Source of the DNA: Carettochelys insculpta | Taxonomy: Eukaryota; Chordata; Testudines; Carettochelyidae | Length of the DNA stretch: 64,000 nucleotides | Assembly (NCBI RefSeq): GCF_033958435.1 | Contig: NC_134141.1 | Coordinates: 100,667,001 to 100,731,000 of the forward strand | Direction of reading: 5' to 3' | Shown: piece after piece, positions 44,696 through 55,489 of the stretch | How the letters are laid out: each line of letters begins with the position of its first letter | How positions within the stretch are numbered: position 1 is the first letter of the stretch | Position numbers and translations under genes: made by a program | The notes under the pieces: model-generated | What the model saw: the letters and a program-made list of their open reading frames with translations, nothing else | What the model was told of the DNA's origin: nothing | The model's database searches: none

Positions 44696-45968
44696 GTGTA
44701 TCCAGGAGTTTCCAAGTCACTCCTAATAACCTACTTATAGGTTCTGATTAACTCTCTTTGGAACGTGTTATTTAGAAACGTTGGTGTTCTGTGATCTTGA
44801 CGGAAGACTTTCATCATGTGGGAGGGAGCCTTGAAGCTACCTTTTGAGTAATCCTCCTGTAAATGAAGGTGCTGAGTTATCGAGTCTTTAGCAGTCACAT
44901 CTTCCCATCTTTTGCGATAGGAGTATTAGTCCCACAGAGGTTCCCTCCAAGTACTGGGGTAGCCTCAGCCAAGTGGTTCTGTTTTCCTGCCCCTGTACAC
45001 TGCCCATTACTTAAATGGGGCACTGCCCTGGATTCAGTTCTACCGAGCACATAAAGGTAAAGCAATTGGAAACAAAAGATCAAATCATATGTTTCTGAAG
45101 AAAAGCTCTTGTGAGGACACCTTATTATAAAATGGTTTTATTATTGCATGAGAATTGTTTGAATAGGATCATGTCCATGGGTAACAACTTGCATGTGGGT
45201 AGACTGGAGCGCCTAAAGGAATTATTCACTGCTGATATTCTAAATAATTCCACATGCAGTGTTCCACATCTGCAAATATTGCACAAGTAAATATTACACC
45301 AGAAGCTGATAAAAACCACAAAATTCCACATCCTTCCAAAGTTTTGCTTAAAGAGGTCAAATAAGCCATAACTGAACGCTTAGTGCTGTTGGCTTGTGGG
45401 TGTCCTTGGAAGCTACTCCATCTACCACCAATTGACACGGCTTTATTTTATGAAGTGGAAACTTCCCCTTTCCTCTATCAGTCCTCAAAGTTTTCTGGAG
45501 GAAAAGAAGTTTTGTCTGTGACAATGTTACTGGCATCATAATTTCATCCTTTCTCTAACATCTGTGGAGTCTCTTTATTTGGCTTCTTTTTGTATTTGCT
45601 CATCAATTCCTCTCCCCTTTCCATTTAGCACTCTACACTTTCACCATATCAATGGCGCTTTATGTGAAAATTATGATGCACTAAAAATGGAATGACCACA
45701 TTGATAGCAAAGCACATGTAGATATTTTATTTTCGTGGCTTTCATAAAAAAAACTACCTTCACTATTGAGCAACAAGAGTTACTTAGCAACATACATGTG
45801 GAAAATTAAAGCAATGAGATTTTTGCTGAGATGAAATTGCAGCAGTCTTCATAGTACCAGTAAGGAACAGTCTTGGTTATTAAATACAACATAGAAAGCT
45901 ATTGTGGATTGCACTTTGAGCCAAAACTTGATCCTGCTGGAATCAATGTCAGGGTTTCTTTTGACTTC
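44696..45968. other. Unassigned non-coding sequence
   Basis: No gene or repeat structure recognised. Confidence 0.4.
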
Positions 45969-45971
45969 AAT

Positions 45972-46398
45972 GGCTATGTCTAGATTACAGCAATTTATGG
46001 ATAGAAGTTTCTGTGAGAAGATATCTTCTGATAAAACTTCTGTTGGCAGGTTGTGGCCAAATTGCCAAGCAGGTTGTAAGAGCAATCTGTTCTGTCAACA
46101 GAGAGTGGCTGGACTGCCTGGCCACTCTCCTGAGAAAAGGGCCAACCAGAAGCATAGCAGACAGGACTGCCTGGTGTCCAGGAAGCCCTGTTGGTTTGAC
46201 GGGGGGGGGGCATCCAGAATGGTCCGACTGGCTTTCTGTCAACAGCACTCTGTCCACAGAGGCATTATACCTCATGAGAAGTGGGATAAGACTGTCATAA
46301 AAGTGCGGTGTTCTGTCTATTCACTGTGGACCAAACTCGTTGGGAATCTGGTTGCTCAGAGGGTTTTGTCAACAAAACCCTCTCGTCTAGACATAGCC
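45972..46398. mobile_element. Harbinger-type MITE with AAT target duplication, 427 bp
   Basis: The termini GGCTATGTCTAGATTAC and (right end, reversed) GGCTATGTCTAGACGAG are flanked by exact AAT (45969-45971, 46399-46401). Only the ends are inverted; the interior is not a foldback. Near the right end is a perfect hairpin with 12-bp arms (46358-46369 / 46372-46383) of the GTTTTGTCAACAAAAC type. The same word occurs at the right end of the old Harbinger fossil at 53.7 kb, so this MITE probably belongs to that older lineage. The 170-residue plus frame inside it lacks protein features. Confidence 0.85.
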
Positions 46399-46401
46399 AA
46401 T

Positions 46402-46911
46402 GAGACCAAGTACTGACCTTTTCAGACTAGAGAGGACAGAGGGACTCCAAGCAGCCAGTATTCAAGAATTATGTATGAAAATTTACTATAAAACCAATCT
46501 TTGCATGAGTGTGTATGCATGTTCATAACACAACTCCCATGTAATACTCTGTTTACAGATCAGTACTCTAAAAATAAGGTTCCTATCCTGGACTGCTTGC
46601 AATTTTTAAAAAGTTCATCACAAAAAGTCATTTACACCAATACATGACTGCTAAGCCTAGAACATTTCCATGCCACTGGACAAAAAAGAAGGGAAAAATA
46701 TCAAGCATGCCACCACCAACAAACAAACAGCTACATAGCAGAAGGTATAATTGTTCCCAGACAGCTAGAATGTGTGTGGTAACAGATCAACTGCGCAGAC
46801 GTTGCTCTTAGCAGTGGTAGTGGGGCAATATTTACAAAAGGATAAACTGTTCTGAACAGCTTTTGTTAGTTTTCATATTTTCCTTGAAAGTGATGTGTGC
46901 ACTTCATTTGG
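46402..46911. other. Unassigned non-coding sequence
   Basis: Nothing recognised. Confidence 0.4.
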
Positions 46912-46976
46912 GTCTGCAGGGGCCAGACTGTCAATTTACAGTCAATTTAGAGTCTGCAGGGGCCAGACTGTCAATT
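46912..46976 (+). repeat. 40-bp tandem duplication
   Basis: A 25-base word beginning GTCTGCAGGGGCCAGACTG occurs at 46912-46936 and again without change at 46952-46976, a period of 40 bases. The perfect match suggests a recent local duplication. Confidence 0.9.
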
Positions 46977-47521
46977 ATCTTTCTCATTATAAAGGCCCTG
47001 TGACGTCTCTAGTCCTCCTCTAATGATGCAAATCACAAAGCCTCCTTCCACTTCAGGGTTTGTGCCTTCCCTCTTCTGCCCTTAGCATCACCACCCTTCA
47101 TTAAGGTCTTGAAGCTCCATTTTCCCCTCAGGACTCCAAGAAAAATAAGACCAACCAAAGCTGGGAAAATGCATTTTAAGTTATGGTCTCATCTGATCTT
47201 CACCATGTCCTCTGTCTTCTATGTGCCTCTCTTTCAGGTGGCAACCTTTTTAGGGCAGGAATTAGCTATCTATTGCAGAGTCTGCAGCATCAAGCACTCT
47301 GTCTCTAAATAATCAATCAACAAATGTGTAATGCAAGCTAACTCGCCAGCCTCCAGCTATTACTTTTTCCTTTTGTCTGAGTCTGGAGGAAGAGATAACA
47401 GATCATATCCAAACATTCATAGTATTAGTCAGCTCTATTCTGCCACCTGCACTCATGAGTATTTTACCTCATGAGTAGTCCTCTCGTTCTTAATTGGATT
47501 GTTCAGAGTCAAGTGCAGTAC
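46977..47521. other. Unassigned non-coding sequence
   Basis: No gene recognised. Confidence 0.4.
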
Positions 47522-47523
47522 TA

Positions 47524-47842
47524 CAGGTTGAACCTCATTCGTCTGCCACCCTTGGGACCTCACTGGTGCCAAATAAGAGAATTTGCTGGATCATGGGAAG
47601 TCAATATTGTCTGACAGCATTATCAACAATTCCAGTGCTTACCGGGCTCTTAGAAGACATTTAGGGGTAAATTACAGCTAAATAATAGCACAGAACATTG
47701 AGAGACAGGAGGTGTGGCTGTAAACAAACTTCATGGGAAACTTGGCCACACCCATGATAAGTGGTTATCTGGCTAACTAAAATCATGCTGAATTACAGAT
47801 GTTTCCAGATGAGAGAGTTACGGATTAAAGAGGTTCAACCTG
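47524..47842. mobile_element. Tigger/MER2-like non-autonomous element, copy 2
   Basis: Perfect 15-bp inverted ends including the flanking TA: TACAGGTTGAACCTC and GAGGTTCAACCTGTA. The TA at each side (47522-47523, 47843-47844) is the expected pogo/Tc1 target. The interior matches the copy at 27.6 kb throughout. No transposase. Confidence 0.92.
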
Positions 47843-47844
47843 TA

Positions 47845-50800
47845 TTCAGTGCAACAGGTGGAGAAGAATCTCACTGGGTAGGGGCAAAGGGGTACACTTG
47901 ACTTCATACAGTTGTCTCAGCTGTCGCACTTGCCATTAGCCTTCTGAGTCCGTATGTGTGTGATTTGTAGACATCCTGGCAGAGGTGTATTTCAAAAAAG
48001 TATTTGTAAGAAGATGAGGTGATGGTTTTTTGCCCTTCCTCAGGCACAGGGCACAGTATGAGATAACACATGCAGGTGCTTGAGGGAGAAGCTGTGGTTG
48101 CCCTCACAATAAGTAGGGCTGGTGACAGACTTCACTGGGCCCTAGGCAGGGCAAAGGGGCTTGGAAGAGGTGGGGCCACAGGCAGAAGGAGGGGCTGAGC
48201 TAGCCTCCTCCACCTTTCCCTTCAGTGCCCCCCGACTGCCCCAATGAGGTTCTGGTGGCAATTTAAAGGACACAGGGCTCCAGAAGCAGCTGTGGTGACA
48301 TGGAGCCAGAAGCCCTTTTAAATAGGTGGACTGCCTGGAAACTGACCCCTTTGTCCTTCCCAGCTTCCCACACACACCCCTGCCGCACATTGGTCACCCT
48401 GGAAGTAAGAAATTGCAGCTGAAATGGGGCTACATAGCTCTTAAAGGTGAAGCAAAGGTTGTACTTTATGGTCTTTAAATGCATGCGTCAAAACAAGTTA
48501 TAAATTGGACCCAAAGAAGTCATTTCACTATTACCCAATACTTAATCATATTCCTCAAGAATTTAAACACTCAAGATTTCATATTTCTAAATCAAAACAT
48601 TTACAAGCATTTTAGCACGATTTTATCTTACTTAGTCAAAAGTGGTGAGGTTGGTTTGCTTTTGCACCTTGCATTACGGATAGCAATGTGAAATATACTG
48701 CCAGCTTATGATTCTTCTAGTCACTCTTCCAAATTTGTTTTAAGGGCTCAGTTCACTGGCTCAGTTCTCAGCCATGGTAAAGGTTTAAGGTCATTAGGTG
48801 TCCAGCTCCTTGAAATTCAACAGGAGGTGATCACCTAAGACTGGTAGGTTGGAGCGAACAGGAGCAGAATTAGAAGCCTTAGAACACCAGCCACAATTAC
48901 GTCACAAACTAAATGCACTGCTCAGATTATCTTTTGTTTAAACAAGATGTCTTAAATATGTTATCTATGTGCATAAAAGCATAAACATTTCAGCTTTCAG
49001 CTCATCCAAACTGCTTGAGCAAGCATAAAATGTCAGCTTGGCACAGGTAGTCATCCCCCACATACACACAGATTTCTCCCTCTAACTTACTTTCCAGCTG
49101 CATGATAATGGGTTCCCCTAACGACACTGAAATGATGCATGTTTTTAATACCAACAAATGCTTTCCCTGCATTGGTGAGAGCTACGGATTTTTAGCTGAC
49201 AATACAATTTTCGGACTCGCTGTCTACAATGTACATATTCATTAAAAAAACAATGAAGTGAGAATTCTGAACTGCATATGACTCTATGTGGATGAATAAA
49301 CTGAACTCAGAAAGAGCTAGACCCTGTCTGTGTTGCAAATGCAAATGAAGCAGAGTACATATCTTCACAAAAACCTATTTGTTGCTTATCTGACATTAAC
49401 TATCCTTTGTTCTCTCCTGCATTGTCAGTAGTTGTTACTTCCCCTGACATTTTCCACTAGAGAAGCTATCCTATATCTATGTTTTTGGTGTTTCATATGA
49501 TCCATGGGGTGTTGATAACATAGTTGTGTACTGAGCTGGGTCAAGACAATGTTTACAGAGCTGCAGCCATAGGGCGAGACACTGGATGACCCCTGGAAAC
49601 CTCACCAGTTGAAATTCTATCATGCTGTTTACTCCTAAGGAGCAAGTGCCACATGGTAGCATGTACAAGCTACTTCCTGGTGACAGGCCTCAGGGGAGTA
49701 GAGCCTGGACCTCACTGTGAAATCAGTGTCTCCCCCTTATTCCCAGTCCTGGCTGGGGCATGTCACCATAAGTTTCCCCCATTCCCACCATTTAAAAATC
49801 CACTATTCCCCTAACACCCTACGCAAGCACAGCTCTGAATTCACCCAACCCCCAGCCCCAAACGTTAGGACACGCACACACTCCCTTTCTCTCTCTCTCT
49901 CTCTCTCTCTCCCCTTAGATGGAAGGAAAAGAAATTTGGAGCAGGTGAGAGAAGAAAATTGCACATTCAATCTTGGGCATTTGCTGTGGGCATAAAAGGG
50001 TTAATAATTCTTTGGCAGGGGCCCCCACTTTGGCTTAACCTGTCTCTATTTGAGCACAGTTTTACTTTCAACTCAGTCAGCACCTAGCTAGCTAAGGGCT
50101 TCACTAATTTCAGGCCCTGCTTTCACACTGTAAAAGCCCATCAACTTCTTTATTACCGTGGGTGCCACACCATAGAAGATCAGTGAGAAATATAACAGAA
50201 AGCCATTCCTATTCTAGGTTACTTTGGTGAGATAATTCCTTCTGGATTTGTATCAAATTCCATTTAATGCCATCTATTTCTAAAGTCTCTTTTTTCCCCC
50301 TCCCACAGAAGTCCTCTCAACTGTCCCATTGACAAGTCGGCGCTTTTCTGATGTCCCTAAGTGCCGGCACTGACATAGTATCAGATAAGCAGAGGGATGA
50401 GTGACTGGGTTAACTGATAAAATTGCTAATTAAAGCCCTGTTTTCAACACTCCTGAAAGATTAACTGGGCCAAAATTTAGAACACAGGGGAAGTTTTACT
50501 TTTAACAATGAACCCTGTTTGGTAAATAAAAGGCTCTGACAATTTCAAAGAAAGTCATGCCAAGAAGCTTGCAAAAACATTTTCCCCCTTGGAGAATTAT
50601 ACAAATAATACAAGTCACTTTAAAGCTTTGTGGGTTTAACTTTGCAAGCCCCTTGTTTGCTTGGTAAGTAAACATTGAGGCTAATTCACTGAATATGCTG
50701 CTGTGCTGAAAGCACAGTCATCTTCTGATCGGAGCCACTCTTTCCCCATGACTTATTCCTAACATTTCAAACTGGCTTAAAACCAAAACTGCTGTAAAAT

Positions 50801-51295
50801 TGGAAGGGATGGGGGTGTGGATAGAAATAATTTCTTTGTCTTGCCCAGTATAAGGTGAGATATAATGTTACTGTTATGAGTATACAAAAGGTATTAATAG
50901 GGCAGTGACTATGGCCTAGATTCCAAAAGTACTTCAGAACTTAAATCTCTAATCCAGGCACCTAAATTGCAGGTTTAGACTCCATTACAATTCACAATGC
51001 TCCTGCTGAACCAGTAAGTGCTTAAACTCACATGGAGCCCAAGGTTTCGCAATAAAAAGTTTCAGAAATGCACATTCTTATGCTTCTGAACATGCGCACG
51101 GCTGCCTTCCTCTAAGCAGCTGGATGCCTAAGGCCCAGAGTGATGCACAGGTCCAGGAGAAGACAGGTGTTTGGCTGCCTAAGTCACAGGCTGGGTCTGA
51201 TCTGCCAGGTGTGTTGCTGAGGCCCCCTACTGATTAGAGTGCCTCAGGTGTATTCACACAAAGCAGCCTAGGCCCTAGGGGAAGGACACCCTTCA
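47845..51295. other. Unassigned non-coding sequence
   Basis: Contains a GC-rich patch at 48110-48390 that might be a dispersed repeat. The frames elsewhere are short and have no recognisable domain. I see no tRNA or other RNA gene. Confidence 0.4.
49889..49912 (+). repeat. (TC)12 microsatellite
   Basis: Twelve perfect TC units. Confidence 0.95.
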
Positions 51296-51440
51296 CATCT
51301 CATTGCCAAGTGGTTAGGAAACTTACCTGAGATGTGCAAGATTTCCAGATCAAGTCCCCTCTGCTTCAGGAAGGGACTAGAAGAGGAATCTACCATCTCT
51401 CAGGATAGTGCTGTAACCATTGTACAATGGGGTATTCTGG
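51296..51440 (+). repeat. tRNA-derived SINE-like segment
   Basis: GCCAAGTGGTTAGGAAACTT resembles an A box, and TTCCAGATCAAGTCCCCTCT a B box at the usual spacing. The tail is not recognisable. It could be a decayed SINE or a tRNA relic. Confidence 0.45.
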
Positions 51441-52059
51441 TGTAGAGTTTCCTGTTTCCTGTTGAATCAAATAATAAATATCTGGATAAATAACAAGCCA
51501 CTGGAACAGAGAGACTGGATTCTGAGTGAGCTCCCTTACCACCAGGCTATGGAGTCATTCTTGTGCCAGTTCTTACTGTCTGGCCAAAATGATTAATTAT
51601 GTATCCAGAGTGGAACAAGAGAGAATGAGTCAGCTCCTCATCAGAACCCCATTCTGTTGTATCAAACATTACTGAAGGTCCAACCAGCTTCCTCAGAAAC
51701 ACTGTTTGTGTTAGAAATGTTCTGTACTGCCCCCAGATCAGATGTGCACACCTGTTAGTTACTTAGATACTTATCTGCTTGTAATATTCCCACATGATCC
51801 GTGAGAAGTAGAGGAAAAGAGCTATTTTTAGCCCTTCACACCAATGCTCAGGAACCAGTCTGAGGCACTAAATGGAATGCTATCTGCTAAAAAGCATGAA
51901 AGATTCCCAGACCCTGTTCAATTTAAATGGTGTGACACTTATTATTTTTATAAAGCTAATTGAACAGTGAAGGTTTACTTAGCTTACTGGTAATTGCTGG
52001 CTGTATTTGCAGCACATTATACCTTCTAGTCTTCAACATAAGAGCATCTGCAACAGAGT
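51441..52059. other. Unassigned non-coding sequence
   Basis: No feature recognised; the left end of the old Harbinger fossil is expected near the end of this stretch but cannot be seen. Confidence 0.4.
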
Positions 52060-52139
52060 AAAAGCCTGTGGCAATTGCTGTGTGGAGGCTGACAAATACA
52101 GAGGGCTACTGGACAGTTGTGACTGAGTCACTTTGGAGA

Positions 52140-52620
52140 CAGGAGGTCCACCATGGTGATGCAGTGATGCAAGCATGCAGGACATTAATCATCTCCTTCC
52201 ATGCAGAACTGTGACACTAGGCAATGTTCAGGAAATATTAGATGGCTTTGTAGCAATTGGATTCCCTAAAGGCAGTAGGATACTAGGTGACATGCATATT
52301 CCAATTTTGGCCTCAGACTATCTTGTGACAGAGTACATTAACAGAAAGTGCTCCTTATCTATGTATTGCGGGTGCTGGTGGATCACTTGATTTGTTTCAC
52401 TGACATCGATGCGGGCTTATCAGGAAAGGTGCATGCCCATCTTCAGACACTCTGGCCTGTATAGAATTTCTTTCCATACCAGGAGATTCCAATAAGGGAT
52501 GTGGAAATGCCCACAGTCATCTTGGCTGGGAGACCCAGGCTACCTCTTACTCATGAAGCCATATACTGGAAACATTGGCAGGAACAAGGAGCATTTCAAC
52601 AACAGACTCCGTTTCCTAAG
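52140..52620 (+). pseudogene. HARBI1-like transposase remnant (old lineage)
   Basis: The readable frame includes INHLLPCRTVTLGNVQEILD, then GFVAIGFPKGSRILGDMHIP and then EYINRKCSL. This lines up with the region of the intact transposase around its first catalytic Asp (GFPNCFGALDGTHIPI and RYINHKGYHSVV). The first catalytic Asp is still visible as GDMHIP. Further on, nucleotide similarity continues (about 52480-52610), but stops break the frame, and the second Asp and the Glu cannot be read with confidence. Sequence distance from the young copies is large, so it belongs to another Harbinger family. Confidence 0.75.
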
Positions 52621-52818
52621 AGCTCATGGTGTGTAGCTGCATAAGGGAATGTGAAGCAGATGCAAAAACAGGGCCTAGTGTTGTTAATTTCAATCCCTTC
52701 TCCAACATGCATGATGTAACCAAAATATATATCGTGTAATCATGTACTATCAAAGCAAAATAAGTTCCTTTCTCCTGCTTCAGGCATACTAGAGCCAGAC
52801 TGCTGGAACTGGTCAGAC

Positions 52819-53330
52819 TCATCCAAGTCTAAAAGAGCTGGCTTGCCACACCATGAGATGAGTATTTAGCCTGTTCCATCTCCTCCTCCAAGTCAACCTT
52901 CTTGTCCACCACTTCATCCATGGGATGGGCACCATTGGCTGCTGTCTCCTGTCCCTCTGAAGTATGCACTGGTCTCTTGGCAGGGGAAGTGGGGTCACCA
53001 CCAGGGATGGCACACAGCTTCTTGTAGAAACTGAATTTTTGGTGCCTCACCAGAATGACATTTGACCTCTTTGCCTTCTAACAAGCCCGCCTCAACTCCT
53101 TGATCTTTACACAGCACTGCTGCACAACCTTACCACAACACTGCTGCATGTCATTTTCATGCCTCTTCTCATCCATGCCACAAGCAATCTGCTTATAGGT
53201 GCCAAAGTTCCTATGGCTGGATCGGAGCTGCAGCTACACAGCTTCCTCTCCCCATAGAGGAAACAGACCCAGCAACACCAGTGTACTCCAGATCAGAGTG
53301 CGCTTGCTGCAAGAAGCCAGCATGGTCAGC
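52819..53330 (-). pseudogene. Myb/SANT-like protein remnant (old lineage)
   Basis: The minus strand shows SSHRNFGTYKQIACGMDEKR, later CVKIKELRRAC, and an open stretch with FSFYKKLCAIPGGDPTSPA followed by an acidic DLEEEMEQ tail. The piece from helix 3 (VKIKELR) to FYKKL and an acidic tail matches the order in the young copies (KVKELRQGY, then CPFYREL, then an acidic tract). Several stops make it non-functional. Confidence 0.75.
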
Positions 53331-53726
53331 TGGCACGTGATGTGAGCTGTTCACACCCATCAAACAGGGAATGGAATTTGGAAATTCAAAAATGTCTGGG
53401 GCTTTAAAAGCAGGAGGAGTAAGTGCCTGCCACCTGGTTGCAGGTTAATAGAGTAAAAACTGCTGCTTACCAGAGTGGCCATGATGGGCAGTTTGGGACA
53501 TCTCCTGGAGACTCGCTAGGGTGAAATAAGCAAGTGCAATATCTACATTCGCGCGTGTGACTCTGTTTGTTGTGAAAAGTTCTGTGTCATTCGTTGGGGT
53601 GGTTTTGTCACGTCAGTGTAGCAAGAGAGTTTAACTGGCAGGTGGAGTATCCTTTTGTATACACATTCACTGTTTCATTGACAAAACCTAACTTTGTTGA
53701 CAAAACTGTATAGCGTACACCAGGCT

Positions 53727-55486
53727 ACTTTTCATGATGCTTTTCCTAGGAGATGGGTTGCTAACCCGGTATTCTGATCAAATTCCAGCTCAATTAATTA
53801 TATTCTGCCCATAGCGGAACACAGTAACAGTCACTTCCTGGCCTAATGAGTTTGGTGAATTAAGTCTAGATTAGGGGTAGAATCTCTTGTTGATCTACAT
53901 TGGAACAGGTACTGCACAGGCCGCCTCAAGGCAAGTTCCTTTTCACTCTCTTGCCAAGTTCTTCATCTCTGACCCATGGGCACTGAGGCTCGTTCCCCAT
54001 TTTGGTCCCTCTGTCAAAGCTGCCAACCAGAGTGTGGATTAATGCCAGCTGTAGTCGCGGTCACTGGGCTTAATCCATTTCACATACATGGCAACAATTT
54101 TAGATCACTTATCAACCTGGGCTAAATTTCTGCTGGCAGGCTAATGACTTTGCTGATTACATTACTTGTTTTTCCAGTTACCCCTATTGCTATGTATGCT
54201 GCTTGTTTTCCTCCTCGGAGCTGCAGAACTTGAGAGGCAAACATACCTTTGGCTGAGATGCATGTAAACTTGTTTGCTATCTATAGTACTCATTAACAAG
54301 TCCATAGCACCTGGAGGAGTTCAGCTCATCAGGATCAGGACCTAAAATCTAATCTTCCTTACCTCCTTGTCCTTCAGTTATGCATGAAAATGTGCAATCT
54401 GGTTCCCAGCATGACTGACATGAAGTAATTAGGGTTTAATCACCAACTGTACATGTGGTTTTGGTTCTGCTAACTTGCTAAGAATATAATGGCATTAGAA
54501 TAGATGGCTAGAGATAAACGGCTCATGGAACTTCACATTAATATGTGGATCTGAAGATTCTTAAGAGAAGGACTAAGAAAAGCTGATGAGTATCAACTGT
54601 ATTATTACTCTGTTAATGTACTGTAAGTTTGTGCCACCAGTTCTACAGCCAGAGGGCCGGAGGGGAAATCAGAGAATAGCCAGCCATTGAATTGAGGACT
54701 AGAGCATAATGAAATTTTTCAGATGAAACATTTTTAATGTGAAAAAAGCAGAATCAGCAACACAAAAATATCATATGAATTCACATCCATCTCTCCAAAT
54801 GGTTCCATTCCAAAAGACATTAAGACCCCCAAAAAAGTCAAAATGCTTTGCTTCAACACTTTCTAAAAGAAACATTTCAACTTTTCAGTTTAAAAGCAGT
54901 TTTTCTGAAAAGGTGTTTTATTTTTATTTTAAAATTAACCAAACTGTTAAAAAGTGTTGAAACTAAAATAAAAAATATTTCAGATGAAAATTAAATATTT
55001 CATTTTGATGAAATTTCAGGTTGAAAGAAAAAAATTATTCAACTCAAAGTAAAAAAAAAAAAATCAACATTCAATTACACAAAAAATTACCAATAGAACA
55101 CATTTTGGGGTTAACCCAAAACATTTTTTTTAAGGTTGTGGACTTGCCCACAAATTAAAAATGCAGTATTCTCACTGCTCTCTCAAGGACCTAAAACCTG
55201 GCAGGCTATAATAGAAAACTACCTATGAAGACGTGTCTGGATGACAGGGTATGGATCACTCAATAATTGCCCTGTACTCATTCCTTCTGAAGCATCTAGT
55301 TCTGCTCTCAGAACTCATATTACTGGCCTAAATACCATTGGTCTGACCCAGCATGGACATTCTTACCAGTCTGTCTCCCTTCCCCACTGCTTTTAATTTT
55401 TCCTTCCCTGGTAGGGTCCAGTTCCCACTGAAGTCCCATAAACATTTTGATAGTGACATTCTCTATAGGTTTTTATACTTCTCTGA
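53727..55486. other. Unassigned non-coding sequence, AT-rich at its end
   Basis: From about 54715 to 55130 the sequence is very AT-rich, with recurring GAAACATTTC and ATTTCAGATGAAA words and A tracts. No gene recognised. Confidence 0.4.
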
Positions 55487-55489
55487 GTG

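Larger units (their letters stand above)
52060..53726 (+). mobile_element. Old, internally deleted PIF/Harbinger fossil of a second lineage
   Basis: It holds a plus-strand HARBI1-like transposase remnant and, convergent with it, a minus-strand Myb/SANT-like remnant, the same layout as the two young copies but with very different sequence. The probable right end reads, reversed, AGCCTGGTGTACGCTATAC followed by a GTTTTGTCAACAAAG word. No left terminus was found. Both genes are riddled with stops, so this is a much older insertion. Confidence 0.75.

Noticed and set aside
45904..46416. 170-residue frame inside the 46-kb MITE as a transposase
   Set aside because: No DDE or helix-turn-helix motif; the frame crosses both MITE termini into the flanks, so it is chance.
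52175..52390. A host HARBI1 gene exon
   Set aside because: HARBI1-like residues are present, but the frame is broken, and a convergent Myb-like remnant lies next to it, which fits a transposon fossil and not the domesticated gene.
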